The notes beneath the pieces were generated by a model. It saw nothing but the letters and a program-made list of their open reading frames with translations, was not told where the DNA came from and did no database searches. A DNA stretch of 64,000 bases from Megalobrama amblycephala (taxonomy: Eukaryota; Chordata; Actinopteri; Cypriniformes; Xenocyprididae): positions 8,960,415 through 9,024,414 of the forward strand of contig NC_063061.1 of assembly GCF_018812025.1 (NCBI RefSeq). The letters are read 5' to 3'. Positions 10,339 through 20,818 of this stretch are shown here, in pieces. Both the position numbers and the translations under genes were made by a program. Positions within the stretch are counted from its first letter, which is position 1, and each line of letters starts with the position of its first letter.

Positions 10339-11863
10339 TGTTTGGCTGTGATTTTGTTGCTTAACATCATTCTACCTTCAGGAAGGACAGAAAACACTTC
10401 ACGCTAGAAACTTGTTGAATTGCGCCAAGCTTGTATACAGGTGTTAAACGAATCCAGGTGTAAGCTGTAAGGGGAAAACGCACATACTTTACAAGATTAA
10501 CATGTTTCTGAACACACTCTATAAAACCAAACTGTGTATTTTGTATGTTTATTACATATTATGTTTACTTTTGCCTTGGGATCAACTCACTAAGTCGAAT
10601 TCCTAGTAAATCTTTGAAAAGTACTCCTTTGTGATTCTAATCATGTTAACAAAATCTCCTAACAAGTGCTTTGATTGGCATTAGTTGCTCACTACTTCCT
10701 CTCACAAAATCCCTCCTTTGGCTCCATCTCTTGTGTGTGGACTTTCAGGTTCACTCTCTCTCTGCTCTGAACATCTGCTCGCTGTTGAACTACGGTTGGA
10801 TTTGCCCATCTAGCTCCAAGAGCGCTAGTTAATTAGTGGATGGAGATTAGGGAGGATAATAGACAGGGAAAATCTCCTGATTATCTCTCAGAATCCTGGG
10901 AAAGAGTTGCATTATAGCAGAGATGCCATCACCTTCTTATTTGTGTCTGGTTTAATTACTGAGGATGGGTCACATTGAGAAGTGGCTCTGATAGACGTGG
11001 GATATGATCAGTACAGCTGAGGATTATTTTCCGGTGGCTAAATAAAGAATATTTCATGAAGAAGGGTATCGGCAGAGAAAGTTTAAGTGAAAAAAAAAAC
11101 AGGAAAGAGTTGCAATTTTTAAGGCTCGTTTTAAGTGCGATTGGATTACAAACGGCCAAAGTTAAAAATGGTTTGACTGTCCACGTTCCCAAAAATATAA
11201 AGGTCAGTTTCCCACACTCAGATACAGTTATAGCCCCAGTCTTAAATATGGCCAATGAATAATCATTATTATGCAATAAAGCAGATCTGGAGTTGTGTTT
11301 TTTCAAGAAAGAGGCCCAAAAAAGGTTTGGACCAGACTCAAGGTTCCAATAGACCAAATTCAGCCAAAAAGCCATAAGGGGCAATTGCTATTATGGTTTT
11401 TACCTATGAAATTCCTTAATTTGTTGTTGAACCAAAATTACTATGATGACAAGTAACTAAAATGACTGCAAAACTGGTACAAAAGCCTGGGTAAATAAAA
11501 AGGCTTATGCAAATCTCCATTCTTTGTGTTAATCTAATTTGTTAGCAGTGTTTCACTATGCAAGTCTGATGTTTTTATTCTCTTCTCTTTACCCCCTCAT
11601 ACGCGGTTCATTATAAATGGCCGTGAGGGAAGCGTCTTTTATTATTTACAGTATTTACTTCAGGGGAAGTCATGGCTTTTGTCATATTTATCTTGCTGAA
11701 AAATGAGCTGAGGAATGCACTTCACCCCCTTTGAACACAAGGAAATGTAGCCGACTACAGATACAGCTCATGATGGGTGTAATTCAGTGGGCGACGATAC
11801 ACAATTAATCTGATTGTTTCAGTAAATATTTGTAAACATTATTAAAACAGGATACATTTAGAT
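10339..11863. other. Unique sequence; possible conserved noncoding patches
   Basis: No gene or repeat recognised. Bases 10800-11000 (GCGCTAGTTAATTAGTGG, GGTTTAATTACTGAGG) and 11600-11740 are balanced in composition with TAAT-rich words, a regulatory-DNA texture. A 142-codon - strand frame (10956-11384) overlaps a 68-codon + frame and resembles no known protein. Confidence 0.25.
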
Positions 11864-12341
11864 ACACTACCTTTCAAAAGTTTGGGGTTAGTTCGAATTT
11901 ATTTTTAATTAATTAATATTTTTATTCAGCAAGGATGCATCAAAAGTGACAGTAAATAAATTTATTGAAAGATTTAAATAAATGCTGTTCTTTTGAACTT
12001 TCTATTTATCAAATAATTCTGAAAAAAAATCTATTACAGTTTCCACAAAAATATTAAGCAGCACAACCGTTATAAATATTGATAATAATAAGAAATGTTT
12101 CTTGAGCATCAAATCATCATTTCTGATGGATCATGTGACACTGAAGACTGGAGTAATGATGAAAATTCAGCTTTACCATAACAGGAATTACATTTTAAAA
12201 TATATTAAAATAGAAAACAGTTATTTTAAATTCACTATACAATACAATATTTCACTATACTACTGTTTTTTACTGTATTTTTGATCAAATAAATGCAGCC
12301 TTGGTAAGAAGAAGAGACCCCAAACTTTTGAATGGTGGTGT
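11864..12341. mobile_element. Non-autonomous element ending CAAAAGTTTGGGGT
   Basis: The left end ACACTACCTTTCAAAAGTTTGGGG and the right end (read backwards ACACCACCATTCAAAAGTTTGGGG, shown here in parts) are inverted copies about 24 bases long. The interior carries the words CAGCAAGGATGCATCAAA and GATCATGTGACACTGAAGAC known from a very abundant cyprinid DNA repeat. Related fragments lie at 14683-14965, 16650-16830, 30303-31003 and 59282-59345. Confidence 0.8.
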
Positions 12342-12500
12342 CTAAAACACAAATAAAATATTTACATAAAAATATAACTATAAAATAATATATTAGATAT
12401 GAGATACTTTGTCAAATAAGATATGTTTAAGTTTATTCTTATGACCTCATTATCTATTTTTTCTTGTTTTAAGCAAAAACCTCATGATTTTAAAGACTTA

Positions 12501-12768
12501 AGGCCCGTTCACACCAAGAACAATAACTATAAAGTTAACTATAAAAATCACTATATTAGAGTCCACACAAATGGACGATATTCTGTTTATTTTCAGTTTT
12601 GATGTCTGCCGCTTTTGTTGTCAGGTGGATTCTGATTTGTTGTCAATGTTTTTATCATTCATCAGCTGGAAATAAACATTCTGAAAGTGATTCCAACGAT
12701 ATCATTTCCTCCTGTTATCATTATAGCTGTGCTGTGGAACGATTTTCAGAACTATATCTTTAGTTAGT
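12501..12768. mobile_element. Right-truncated hAT-type MITE
   Basis: Starts with the terminus AGGCCCGTTCACACCAAGAA and continues AATAACTATAAAG, typical of a cyprinid hAT-type MITE. The mirror-image right end is missing: near 12750 only the inner part (ACGATTTTCAGAACTATA) remains before other DNA begins. Confidence 0.65.
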
Positions 12769-12785
12769 ACACCATTTAGTACACC

Positions 12786-13120
12786 ATTTTTATGTGTGTC
12801 CCTTTAAATGCAAATGAACTACTTTCCAAAAGAGCGAGGAGCTTTAACTGTTCACACTTCGGTTGCTCAACAACAACAAAGCTGGAGAATCTCACGCAGC
12901 CAAAATGAGGATTGTCAGTAACGGTGTTCAGCCTTACATTGTTCAAACCGGAGTCCTACGTCACTAGGGGAGCGAAATCTGAGCGGCTCGTTTTTTTCAC
13001 ATGTTTGCAGAGAAAGACTTGCCAAAACAAAGTTACTGGGTTGTGCTTTTTCACATTTTCTGGGTTGGTAGATGCACTGATTATAGAAAAAGTCAGATTT
13101 TCATGATATGTCCCATTTAA
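12786..13120. mobile_element. TTAA-target element, copy 1 (left-truncated)
   Basis: Shares long stretches with 17444-17855 and 24329-24775, for example GGTTGCTCAACAACAACAAA, GCTGGAGAATCTCACGCAGC and GTGTTCAGCCTTACATTGTT. Ends GATATGTCCCATTTAA with TTAA at 13117-13120. The left end seen in the 24329 copy (TTAAAGGGGACCTATAATGC) is absent. Confidence 0.75.
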
Positions 13121-13282
13121 GTTTAGGTATTGGGTAGGATTATGGGATGTAGAATATGATCATGCAGAATAAGGCATTAATTTATGCTTTATAAGTACTA
13201 ATAAACAACCAATATCCTAGTAATATGCATGCTAATCAGCAACTTGTTAATAGTGAGAATTGGACCCTAAACTAAAGTGTTA
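13121..13282. mobile_element. 3' half of a MITE ending CTAAACTAAAGTGTTA
   Basis: Abuts the preceding TTAA directly. Words TAAGGCATTAATTTATGC, ATGCATGCTAATCAGCAAC and AGTGAGAATTGGACCCTAAA are those of a common cyprinid MITE that ends in AAGTGTTACC. The other half is missing. Confidence 0.65.
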
Positions 13283-14682
13283 TGGTTATTTTATATATTT
13301 ATTATATTTTATTTTAAAATATATCCTGCATCTTCTAAAACAATCAATTGTTTCATTAAAATCAAATGCACCTCTAAATATATCTTGCAGTTCATATGCA
13401 AGAAAACAGTCACACACACTAGTTCAGGAAGAGGGAGTTGTTCCATCTGGGATGGGGAGAATGACAGCGGGGGGAGCGTGGGATTTTACAAGAGCCAGTG
13501 ATCCACGTTATGACTGAGTGTGTGTGTGTCTGTGTGTGTGTAACCCAAGTCGGGCACCAGAGCAGGCAGGTCTAGCGTTACACAGCCTCCAGGCAGCTAC
13601 ATCTGCACCGGGTCTTGTCCGACAATACACAGAGACTCCAGCCAAACTCTCACACACTGACATCATCCATCGGTGGGTTCTGCTGTATGTTACTCACACC
13701 CACCGAGCACAGGTAGCTGATACTGTTGCCGCACAGTCATACCACAGGACAAAAAAGGAAGAATCCGGACAATTTTGATTGTGATTGTTCTGAACAACAC
13801 TTCATTTGTGTAGTATATACTGTTTAGTGTGCACAGTAAACAAGCACACTGTGTGGAATAGTGTGTCCAATAATGCAATGCGCAACTTGACCTTCTATTT
13901 TCAGTGTGAGAAGTGAACAAAGAAATTGCAGTGATTTTTTTAAATCTCTATTTTGCCTACGATTCGAGGAAGGAAATAGTAAAGAGTGAAGCGATCACGT
14001 GCTGTTACGTGCATTGCGAGAGGTCAGCTTTGACCTCGGATGTCAGGGGTCATGACCCCATAGAGAGCCTGGAATAATAATCAGCATGACGGCAAACAGA
14101 TGTCATTCATTTGCGTACTGGTAAAATTTGTAAACTTGTGCTCCTTATTTCTCTGAATAGCACTGATACTGTCATACATCAATGACAACTCAAACCGGAC
14201 TAGCAAGGCTCATTTTTGTTGTGAAACTCCCTTCTTTCCTTCTTTCTCGTCATGCCTCCAGGCTCTTTAAGGTGATAGATGGCGCTCGGTGTCTCGTGCC
14301 AACAGCACAGCCATGGCAGACCTCTGGGGAGGCTGAACTGCCATCAATAATACAGAGACTAGTACAGACTCTCAGTCTAGACTAAGAGAGTTCGGTTTGG
14401 ACACTGGTAAGGTGTAGTCTGATTATGGCGTTATTATAAAGAACTGGCAAAATACCAGATATGAATCTGGGTCAAATCTGTTGGGCTTTTCAAACTTACA
14501 AATGGCAAGGACTCTTAAGGATGGTGAGCCCCATGCAAGGGATTTTATTCCTAACGTACAGGGTAGCTGTATATATTTGTGTATGAAAACACATTTATAC
14601 TGGGTAGGAGGCATATTAATCATAATATTATTAAATCATACACTGCCATTAAGAGTTGGGGTTGGTAATATTATGTTTTAAT
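13283..14682. other. Unique sequence with (TG)n patch
   Basis: A (TG)-rich patch at 13518-13541; otherwise balanced, unique DNA. Several 65-86 codon frames on both strands have no recognisable product. Confidence 0.3.
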
Positions 14683-14965
14683 GTTTTGTGCTCACCAAGG
14701 CTGCATTTATTTGATCAAATACACAGTAATATTGTGGAATATTATATTTAAAATAACTGCTTTCTATTTTAATATATTTTAAAACATCATTTAAACAGTG
14801 GAAACAGTGACATTATGTTCAGGATTTGAATAGAAATATCAAAAGAACAGCATTTATTTGAAATAGAATTTTTTGTCACATTACAAATGTCTTTTATTTT
14901 TAATAAATTTTAATAAATTTAATGCAACCTTGCTGAGTAAGAGTATTAATTTCTTTCAAAACATG
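14683..14965. mobile_element. Fragment of the CAAAAGTTTGGGGT-ended family
   Basis: Words GCTCACCAAGGCTGCATTTA and GCAACCTTGCTGAGTAAGAG are the reverse complement of the interior of 11864-12341, so this lies in the opposite orientation. Both termini are lost. Confidence 0.65.
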
Positions 14966-15274
14966 ATCCTGCTGATCCATATATTAGTTTTATTTCTTAC
15001 TGTTAAAAAAATAAAGCTACCAATAGAATAACCTTGATTTTAAATAATTATTGCAATTATTTCAAATACATTTATCAATTTTTCACAGATCCCCTAATAA
15101 CCCCTTGCGGATATGTCATTGCGGATATATTTGATATGTTTTGTTTTCATGTTTTTTACTTTAGTTGACATAATAGAAATGATTGGGGAAAGATCATGAA
15201 ATGAACCGAACCGACCAAGTTTGGATCTGAGTCAAACTCGGGTCATCATATATAAGCATATATTTGCCCAACTG
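14966..15274. other. Unique AT-rich sequence
   Basis: Nothing recognised. Confidence 0.35.
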
Positions 15275-15573
15275 AGGCCCTGTTTCCACCTGGTATTAAG
15301 ATGCGTTTTGGTCGATCGAATGACAAGTGGGTGACACTAAATACAGGTCAGAGGTAGTCAAAAACACATTTGACTGGTGTCGCATTCAACTGCTTTCGTA
15401 GTGTAGACGCTCATGTGATCAAATGCATTCGAACAACCACAAAAGACCAACTCTCCACCTACTGAACTAACGCATAAACATTATGGGAAATGCGCTAGCC
15501 AGATGGGATTTAAACTTTGTTGGCTGAAGTGGACAAAAGAGACAGATCTTCAACCAAGGTGTAAACGGAGCCT
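15275..15573. mobile_element. hAT-type MITE, complete
   Basis: The left end AGGCCCTGTTTCCACCTGGT and the right end, read backwards AGGCTCCGTTTACACCTTGG, are inverted copies. The interior word ATTAAGATGCGTTTTGGTCG is typical of a known cyprinid family. No clear 8-bp target duplication remains. Confidence 0.75.
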
Positions 15574-16384
15574 AAGTCTCCAACTGATCAGTATAAGCTT
15601 TAGGGGTGTAATTTCTAGCAAGTTCATTTACATAATTACTACTGTACCTTTAAGGATTTTATATGCAAATGACCTCTGCTAAACTTTGTATACCAATGCA
15701 ATTCACACTGTTGTACATAAAATAAAGTACTGAACTTGGAAAGTGGTCTTTATATGACAGGTTATCATGTCCACAAACCATTTTTGCAGCTTAGTTTTCA
15801 CAATTGGGCTTGATTTACATTGAATGCTGTTTCTTTAAAACAGCAAGGAGCGAATATATGTGTCTATGTTAATGTACCAAAGGAGAAATTTAATGATGAG
15901 TGTATCACACAGTCAGTGATATGACAGCATCTTCTCACAGTAGCAAGTGACAGAAAGAGTGGCCTCAGCACCTAGCCATTGGTTCATTTCTATTTCAGGT
16001 TCAATCTTTTATTTAGTCACAACATCCCAGTGTCATGAAATATTCATGGCAGCATGTTTCTCGTCTAATACCGCTCGTGTCCTGTAACGCCCTGCCATCT
16101 TTAAATATTTCTCAGAACAAATGCACTCAACCCTGTTCGCCTCGCTCCGCCTCTGCTGCTCACCTCCGCTGGACCTACACGGGAACGATCAACCACTGCA
16201 TTAATGGGGCCAACCAGGAAGTGGATGGGTCCTGACACTGCAGTAAGGATTTTTATTAAAAATGTATCAATATCATGAAAAAAATTATAGATTATTCCAA
16301 CACTGCTAATTTCTGTCTTTAACAGTGTTGGGGAAGCTCCTTAAAAACAAACTAGTCATAATCTAAGTACATTTGAGATAGTCT
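15574..16384. other. Unique intergenic sequence
   Basis: No gene or repeat seen. Bases 16020-16230 are more GC-rich and balanced, with a 66-codon + frame (16035-16235) of no recognised family. Confidence 0.3.
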
Positions 16385-16423
16385 TAATACAGTGTCAATT
16401 ATATATTATGTTTATATTCAATC

Positions 16424-16501
<78 letters not shown>

Positions 16502-16540
16502 GATTGAATATAAACATAATATATAATTGACACTGTATTA
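16385..16540. repeat. Perfect 156-bp AT-rich palindrome
   Basis: The whole segment equals its own reverse complement. The outer arms (16385-16428 and 16497-16540) are 44-base unique-looking inverted copies starting TAATACAGTGTCAATTATAT; the centre is (AT)n, itself self-complementary. Symmetry stops exactly at both ends (T at 16384 against T at 16541). This is the architecture of a palindromic AT-rich repeat able to extrude a cruciform. Confidence 0.9.
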
Positions 16541-16547
16541 TCACTCG

Positions 16548-16549
<2 letters not shown>

Positions 16550-16632
<83 letters not shown>
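16550..16632. repeat. (AT)n microsatellite
   Basis: About 40 AT units with one CATA interruption near 16558, beginning only 10 bases after the palindrome. Confidence 0.95.
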
Positions 16633-16636
<4 letters not shown>

Positions 16637-16649
16637 TTTGAAAGTCTCT

Positions 16650-16830
16650 CTGCTCACCAAGGCTGCATATTATGCCTGTATACATATTACGGCTGCATAC
16701 CAAGGCTGTAATATTATGTAAAATTATTAAAATTTAAAAGAATAATTTTCTATTTTAATGTGATATAAGAACAGCAATTTATTTGCCGTTTCTGTAATAA
16801 AATTACAGCTCAGAACAAGGTGAAACCCAT
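16650..16830. mobile_element. Fragment of the CAAAAGTTTGGGGT-ended family
   Basis: GCTCACCAAGGCTGCAT at 16653 and a further CCAAGGCTGTAATATTATG at 16700 match the interior of that family in reverse orientation; the rest is diverged. Confidence 0.5.
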
Positions 16831-17443
16831 GTAATCCATGTCCTAACAAACGCACAAAACAATTTAATGTCATAACGATTCCAAAAAAAAAAAAAAAAAA
16901 GGCTGGATATGATATAGCAAAATAAGTCTTGAACATTGACTATGAATTCTGACAATATAGGCCAGTCTTACTGTGGTGTACACCTCATTAATTTCAGCAG
17001 GGGCCAATCTGACAGGCTTCAGGGGCCGCTTTGCCTTTGCTGGAGTTTCTACAGGAGTCACAAACCCAGCGGAGGGGCTCATTTTCAGCTGTACCACCCC
17101 CCACAGCCTTGCTACAGTCTCCACGGCTGACAGTGATAAATAGAGCTGTTAGGACTCAATGTGACAGACCGGACAGTTAAAGACTGTTACTGGATTTGAA
17201 CGCAACCTTATATTCTGCTATTTTAGCCAAACCGCCGAACAATTAAGCATCATTGGAAAGTTCACAAAATTATATACTACAGTACACAGCTAAGCATATG
17301 TACACTACAAGCAGATTTAATCTGCTTTTCCTTTTTGGTGATTACAGGAAATCAATGGTACATGCAACATGGTGTGGACTTCAAGAGTTTATTTAGTATG
17401 CAAATAGGGGGTCACAATAGACCCACATCTGAATGTCTAATTA
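16831..17443. other. Unique sequence
   Basis: Poly(A) at 16883-16900. Bases 16960-17150 are GC-richer, with overlapping frames on both strands (84 codons -, 64 codons +) and no recognised product. Confidence 0.3.
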
Positions 17444-17855
17444 AGACTTTCCAGAAGAGGGCGGAGCTTTAACAGCTTTCGCTTCGGTTGCTCAACATCA
17501 ACAAAGCTGGAGAATCTCACGCAGCCAAAATGAGGATTGTCAGTAACAGTGTTCAGCCTTACATTGTTCAAACCGGAGTCGACACTGATGGAGAGACTCA
17601 GGAAGAAGTTACAACTTTTAGAATGTATCTGGACATTTCTGAATGGTTAGTGGATAAATTTATGTAGTTGCTGTGGAGTTGAAATCTGAGGGGGTCGTTT
17701 TTTTTTTTTTTTTTTTTTTACCAAAATAAAGTCTTACCAAGATAAAGTTACTGGGTTGTCCTTTTTCACGTTTTCTGGGTTGGTGGATGCACGGGGACTT
17801 GATTATAGCACTTAAACATTGAAAAAGTCAGATTTTCATGATATGTTCCCTTTAA
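17444..17855. mobile_element. TTAA-target element, copy 2 (left-truncated)
   Basis: Shares its left portion with 12786-13120 and 24329-24775 (GGTTGCTCAACA, GCTGGAGAATCTCACGCAGC) and ends GATATGTTCCCTTTAA with TTAA at 17852-17855. Keeps interior words (GGAGAGACTCAGGAAGAAGT, CTGAATGGTTAGTGGAT) lost in copy 1. Contains a T22 run at 17698-17719. Confidence 0.75.
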
Positions 17856-17904
17856 GTAACTTATTTAATTTAACAGTGAGATAAATTTCACATTTAAAAT
17901 TATA

Positions 17905-18170
17905 AACTTTTAGATTAAAAGTTATACATGTGTACAGTGAAACAGAAAAGGAAACTAAACAACTCAATTATATTAATAAAATTAATTGATATAATTATTA
18001 TTATAGATTAAATGACTCATTTGTGTATTACAGTAAGATAGAAAAGAAAACACAACAATAAATGTTTCAATTATTAGATTTAATTAAATTGTTATTATTA
18101 TTGTGATTATAGATTAAAAGACTAATTTGAGTATTACAGTTAAAATAGACCAGAAAAGTCAATAACTCTA
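17905..18170. repeat. Three diverged tandem units of about 100 bp
   Basis: TAGATTAAA begins units at about 17911, 18004 and 18110 (spacing 93 and 106), each followed by a short TTTG/ATG word and then TACAGT with A, an AGAAAAG word and an ACTC/CAATAA tail. Units 2 and 3 are the closest pair. Confidence 0.55.
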
Positions 18171-18710
18171 CAAAATCTGTATCAAAACTGTGACAAAATG
18201 AATGGGGAGGGATTTATATGGTATGAGGTATCATTTATGTCTGTTTCACTAATGATGCAAAACGAGCTATGTTCAATATAGTACATGCGTGAAATCAGGC
18301 CTAAATTTATTTCTGGTTTCCTAGCAAAAAGTGATGAAATTGAATTTTGTTCTTTGAAGGAGTTTCCCCTCTTTCCGCTTTTTCGGTTCCCACTCGCACT
18401 GAACGACCTTGAGAATCTGCAAGCTCGACAGGAGCTTTAAGGATTTTTAAAGGGCCAATTTCATCACAGACGTGTCGACTAATGACAAGATCACAGCTTT
18501 TAGAAAAAGACAAGAGGCGTGGGGGTAGGGGGGAGCCATATCAAAAAACAAACCACTCAGACACTGTCCTTTGAAACACGATACCGGTGTCCTTTACAAA
18601 TTGTGGGTCAAAAAAAAGAGAGAGATAAAAAGGGTTAAAATGATGTAATGGCAAAGCTGTTCATATGGTACATCAATGTTCACACAAACTCTACATATCA
18701 GCACACACAC
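18171..18710. other. Unique sequence; possible conserved patch
   Basis: Bases 18360-18500 (CTTGAGAATCTGCAAGCTCG, GTGTCGACTAATGACAAG) are balanced and repeat-free. G-rich run at 18520-18535. Confidence 0.25.
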
Positions 18711-18880
18711 ATGCTGGCAGCCCCCTCTGCCGCGCCGGCGTCACCCACGCCGCTTTTCGCGCCAGCTGACGCGACGGGGGAGCCTTTCTCGCCGAGAAAT
18801 GGGAAGGAGACAGGAGAGCGAAGGGACGGGTGGCAGAGGACGTGTTGCGGCCCCCGCCGTGTTTGTCAAACAAATTAAAC
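18711..18880. other. Short GC- and CpG-rich island
   Basis: A sharp compositional break: about 170 bases dense in CpG (CGCGCCGGCG, CGCGCCAGCTGACGCGACGG) inside AT-rich DNA. Overlapping frames on both strands (18648-18878, 18676-18963, 18691-18873) follow from the lack of AT-rich stop codons. No terminal repeats were found, so it does not look like a MITE. It could be a small CpG island or promoter. Confidence 0.4.
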
Positions 18881-18959
18881 GTGTTGGAGATTCCTCACCT
18901 GCCTTGCGCACCGCTGCCGCATATGGCCCACCCGTTCAAAATAAGGAAATATGCATACA

Positions 18960-19830
18960 TTAGCATACTTAATAACCAACCCTCTCCATTTAATATGCAA
19001 ATGCGCTGAAATATTACTGAACGCCGTCTGTTCTAAATGAATAAATTTGAATTGCAATTAGAATAATCCTTTATAATTAATGAAAACTGTCAATTTTGGT
19101 TCAGGAGTAATTTGATTAACAGGATGATGGGATGATGGTCAGGGCCAGTTTGGGGAGGGGGGGGGGTGCAGACGGGGGAAACGGCAGTACATTGGAACTG
19201 TGACTGTTCACGGGCGGCAGGGAGGACCCCTTCATTATTGATTACACTGTCTAATGAACCCTGGGAGGATGGCCTAAGCCACGAATACTGGCTGATTTGA
19301 TAGGCCAGCCATTGAGGTGATGTTTTAGTTAATCAGGGCAAAGCCGAACCCTCCTCAACCCCCCTCTTTCGCTCTGTCCTCTGCAGGAATTTGGAGGGAG
19401 TCATTAAAAAACCATAAAGAAAGCAGAAAAATCAAACTGCCACCCTCATAGTAGGTGACCTCATTCTCGACTGTCAAAGAAGGTAAAGTGTGTGCTGACG
19501 TCATCATCAGTGGGTACATGGTACCATACATCATCATCATTTTTATAATGCATTTGATTATACATTCATTTTAATAATCTCTCTGCGTCACAAGTTTTGA
19601 TTAACGCAAATTGCACGATACCTTCTAACAGTCAGTTCTGAGTGCTAGGCTGTGCTATTTCAGCACATTGGATTGTGGATGTTTAGTGAACAAAATGCAG
19701 GTTTTTTTCTTGCTGAAAAAGCTGCATGGAAAAGTGGCTCAACTCTCTATTGAATTTGTCCCAAACACGTTCACAAACATGACGGCTGCGTTATATGGCA
19801 GACGCCAAACCTTCAGTCATAAAGAAACTA
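18960..19830. promoter_or_regulatory. Candidate conserved noncoding element cluster
   Basis: Repeat-free DNA with homeodomain-type words in close order: GAATTGCAATTAGAATAATC, CCTTTATAATTAATGAAAAC, TTTGATTAACAGG (19050-19125) and CATTATTGATTACACTG, CTAATGAACC (19230-19260), then TTTAGTTAATCAGGG (19322). G-rich patch at 19149-19183. The texture suggests an enhancer; conservation cannot be tested here. Confidence 0.3.
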
Positions 19831-20060
19831 CGCTGTAAAAAATTATTTTCATGATTTATCACAACTGTTTTTCTTTTCTCAAATTAACTTATATAATTAA
19901 TGTGGTTCAGATAACATAATATTTTGAGTTTCTATTTATTAAACCTCTTTTAATCTCCCTCATTGCATTAACTCAAACTTTTAATTTCAATGAACTCAAA
20001 ATTTGAAGGCAACCAGGTAACTTACTTTTTTAAGTTAAACCAACAATATTTTTTACAGTG
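19831..20060. mobile_element. 230-bp TA-target MITE
   Basis: Bounded by TA at 19829-19830 and 20061-20062. The left end CGCTGTAAAAAAT and the right end ATTTTTTACAGTG are inverted copies (one mismatch). The interior has TTAAGTTAAACCAACAATA-type words typical of CACTGTAAAAAAT-ended cyprinid MITEs. Confidence 0.8.
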
Positions 20061-20608
20061 TACAGGGACCAAGTTCCCAAACCCAAAAATTCCAAAACAC
20101 ACAAATTTGAAGAAACAAATGTGCTCCTACCTGCTCGTGCAAATTGTGATGAGGACCCACGGGACATGAAAGAGAGGAAGAGAAACAAGGAAATGTTGAT
20201 TAGTTAATTATACGCTTAATTTTAAACCATGTGCTTTGGAAGCCAATATCTGAATAACATTTGTAAAGATCTCCAAAGGTGTAAAGTAACACAGATGGAG
20301 ACGGCTTACAGTTACAACACATTAAAGAGGCTGTCAAAACATGAAATACATTACGAAAGCAAAGCTTGGGGTTTTTTCTTTCTAAATAAATCTCACCAGT
20401 ATTAAAGGAGGGGGGGGGGGGGGGGGGGGGGTTATCTATTTGGAAATTTGAAGAGCACAATGTTCAAACTGCTACAACATAACTCTTTAAGCATAGCAAT
20501 TAAATGAAATCAGAGAAGGAAATACAGTACAACATATGCAAAACCCAACTAGAGAAATATGTTTACAAAAAAAAAAAAAAAAAAGTTTTGCAGTTATCTG
20601 TCCATATA
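20061..20608. other. Unique sequence with poly(G) and poly(A) runs
   Basis: G22 at 20410-20431 and A18 at about 20567-20584. Nothing else recognised. Confidence 0.4.
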
Positions 20609-20616
20609 CTGTATGT

Positions 20617-20810
20617 CATGTATGGACAACTCCGGTCCTGGAGGGCCAGTGTCCAGCAGAGTTTAGCTCCAACCCTAATCAAACACACCTGAACCAGCTA
20701 ATCAAGGTCTTTAGGATTAGTAGAAAGTTATAGGCAAGTGAGTTTTTATCAGGGATGGAGATAAACTCTGCAGGACACTGGCCCTCCAGGACCGGAGTTG
20801 TCCATCCCTG
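20617..20810. mobile_element. 194-bp hAT-type MITE with perfect 8-bp target duplication
   Basis: The target duplication CTGTATGT is present at 20609-20616 and 20811-20818. The arms are inverted copies of about 50 bases: GGACAACTCCGGTCCTGGAG near the left, its reverse complement near the right. An 8-bp duplication is the hAT signature. An outer, split copy of a related family is at 34734-36026. Confidence 0.92.
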
Positions 20811-20818
20811 CTGTATGT

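Noticed and set aside
10956..11384. 142-codon - frame
   Set aside because: An opposite-strand frame covers it and nothing about it resembles a known protein; chance is likely.
13518..13778. 86-codon frame starting in (TG)n
   Set aside because: Starts in simple repeat, and no family is recognised.
16422..16721. Open frames encoding YIYIYI runs on both strands
   Set aside because: Produced by (AT)n dinucleotide tracts; the same applies at 7110-7367, 31000-31194 and 47419-47662.
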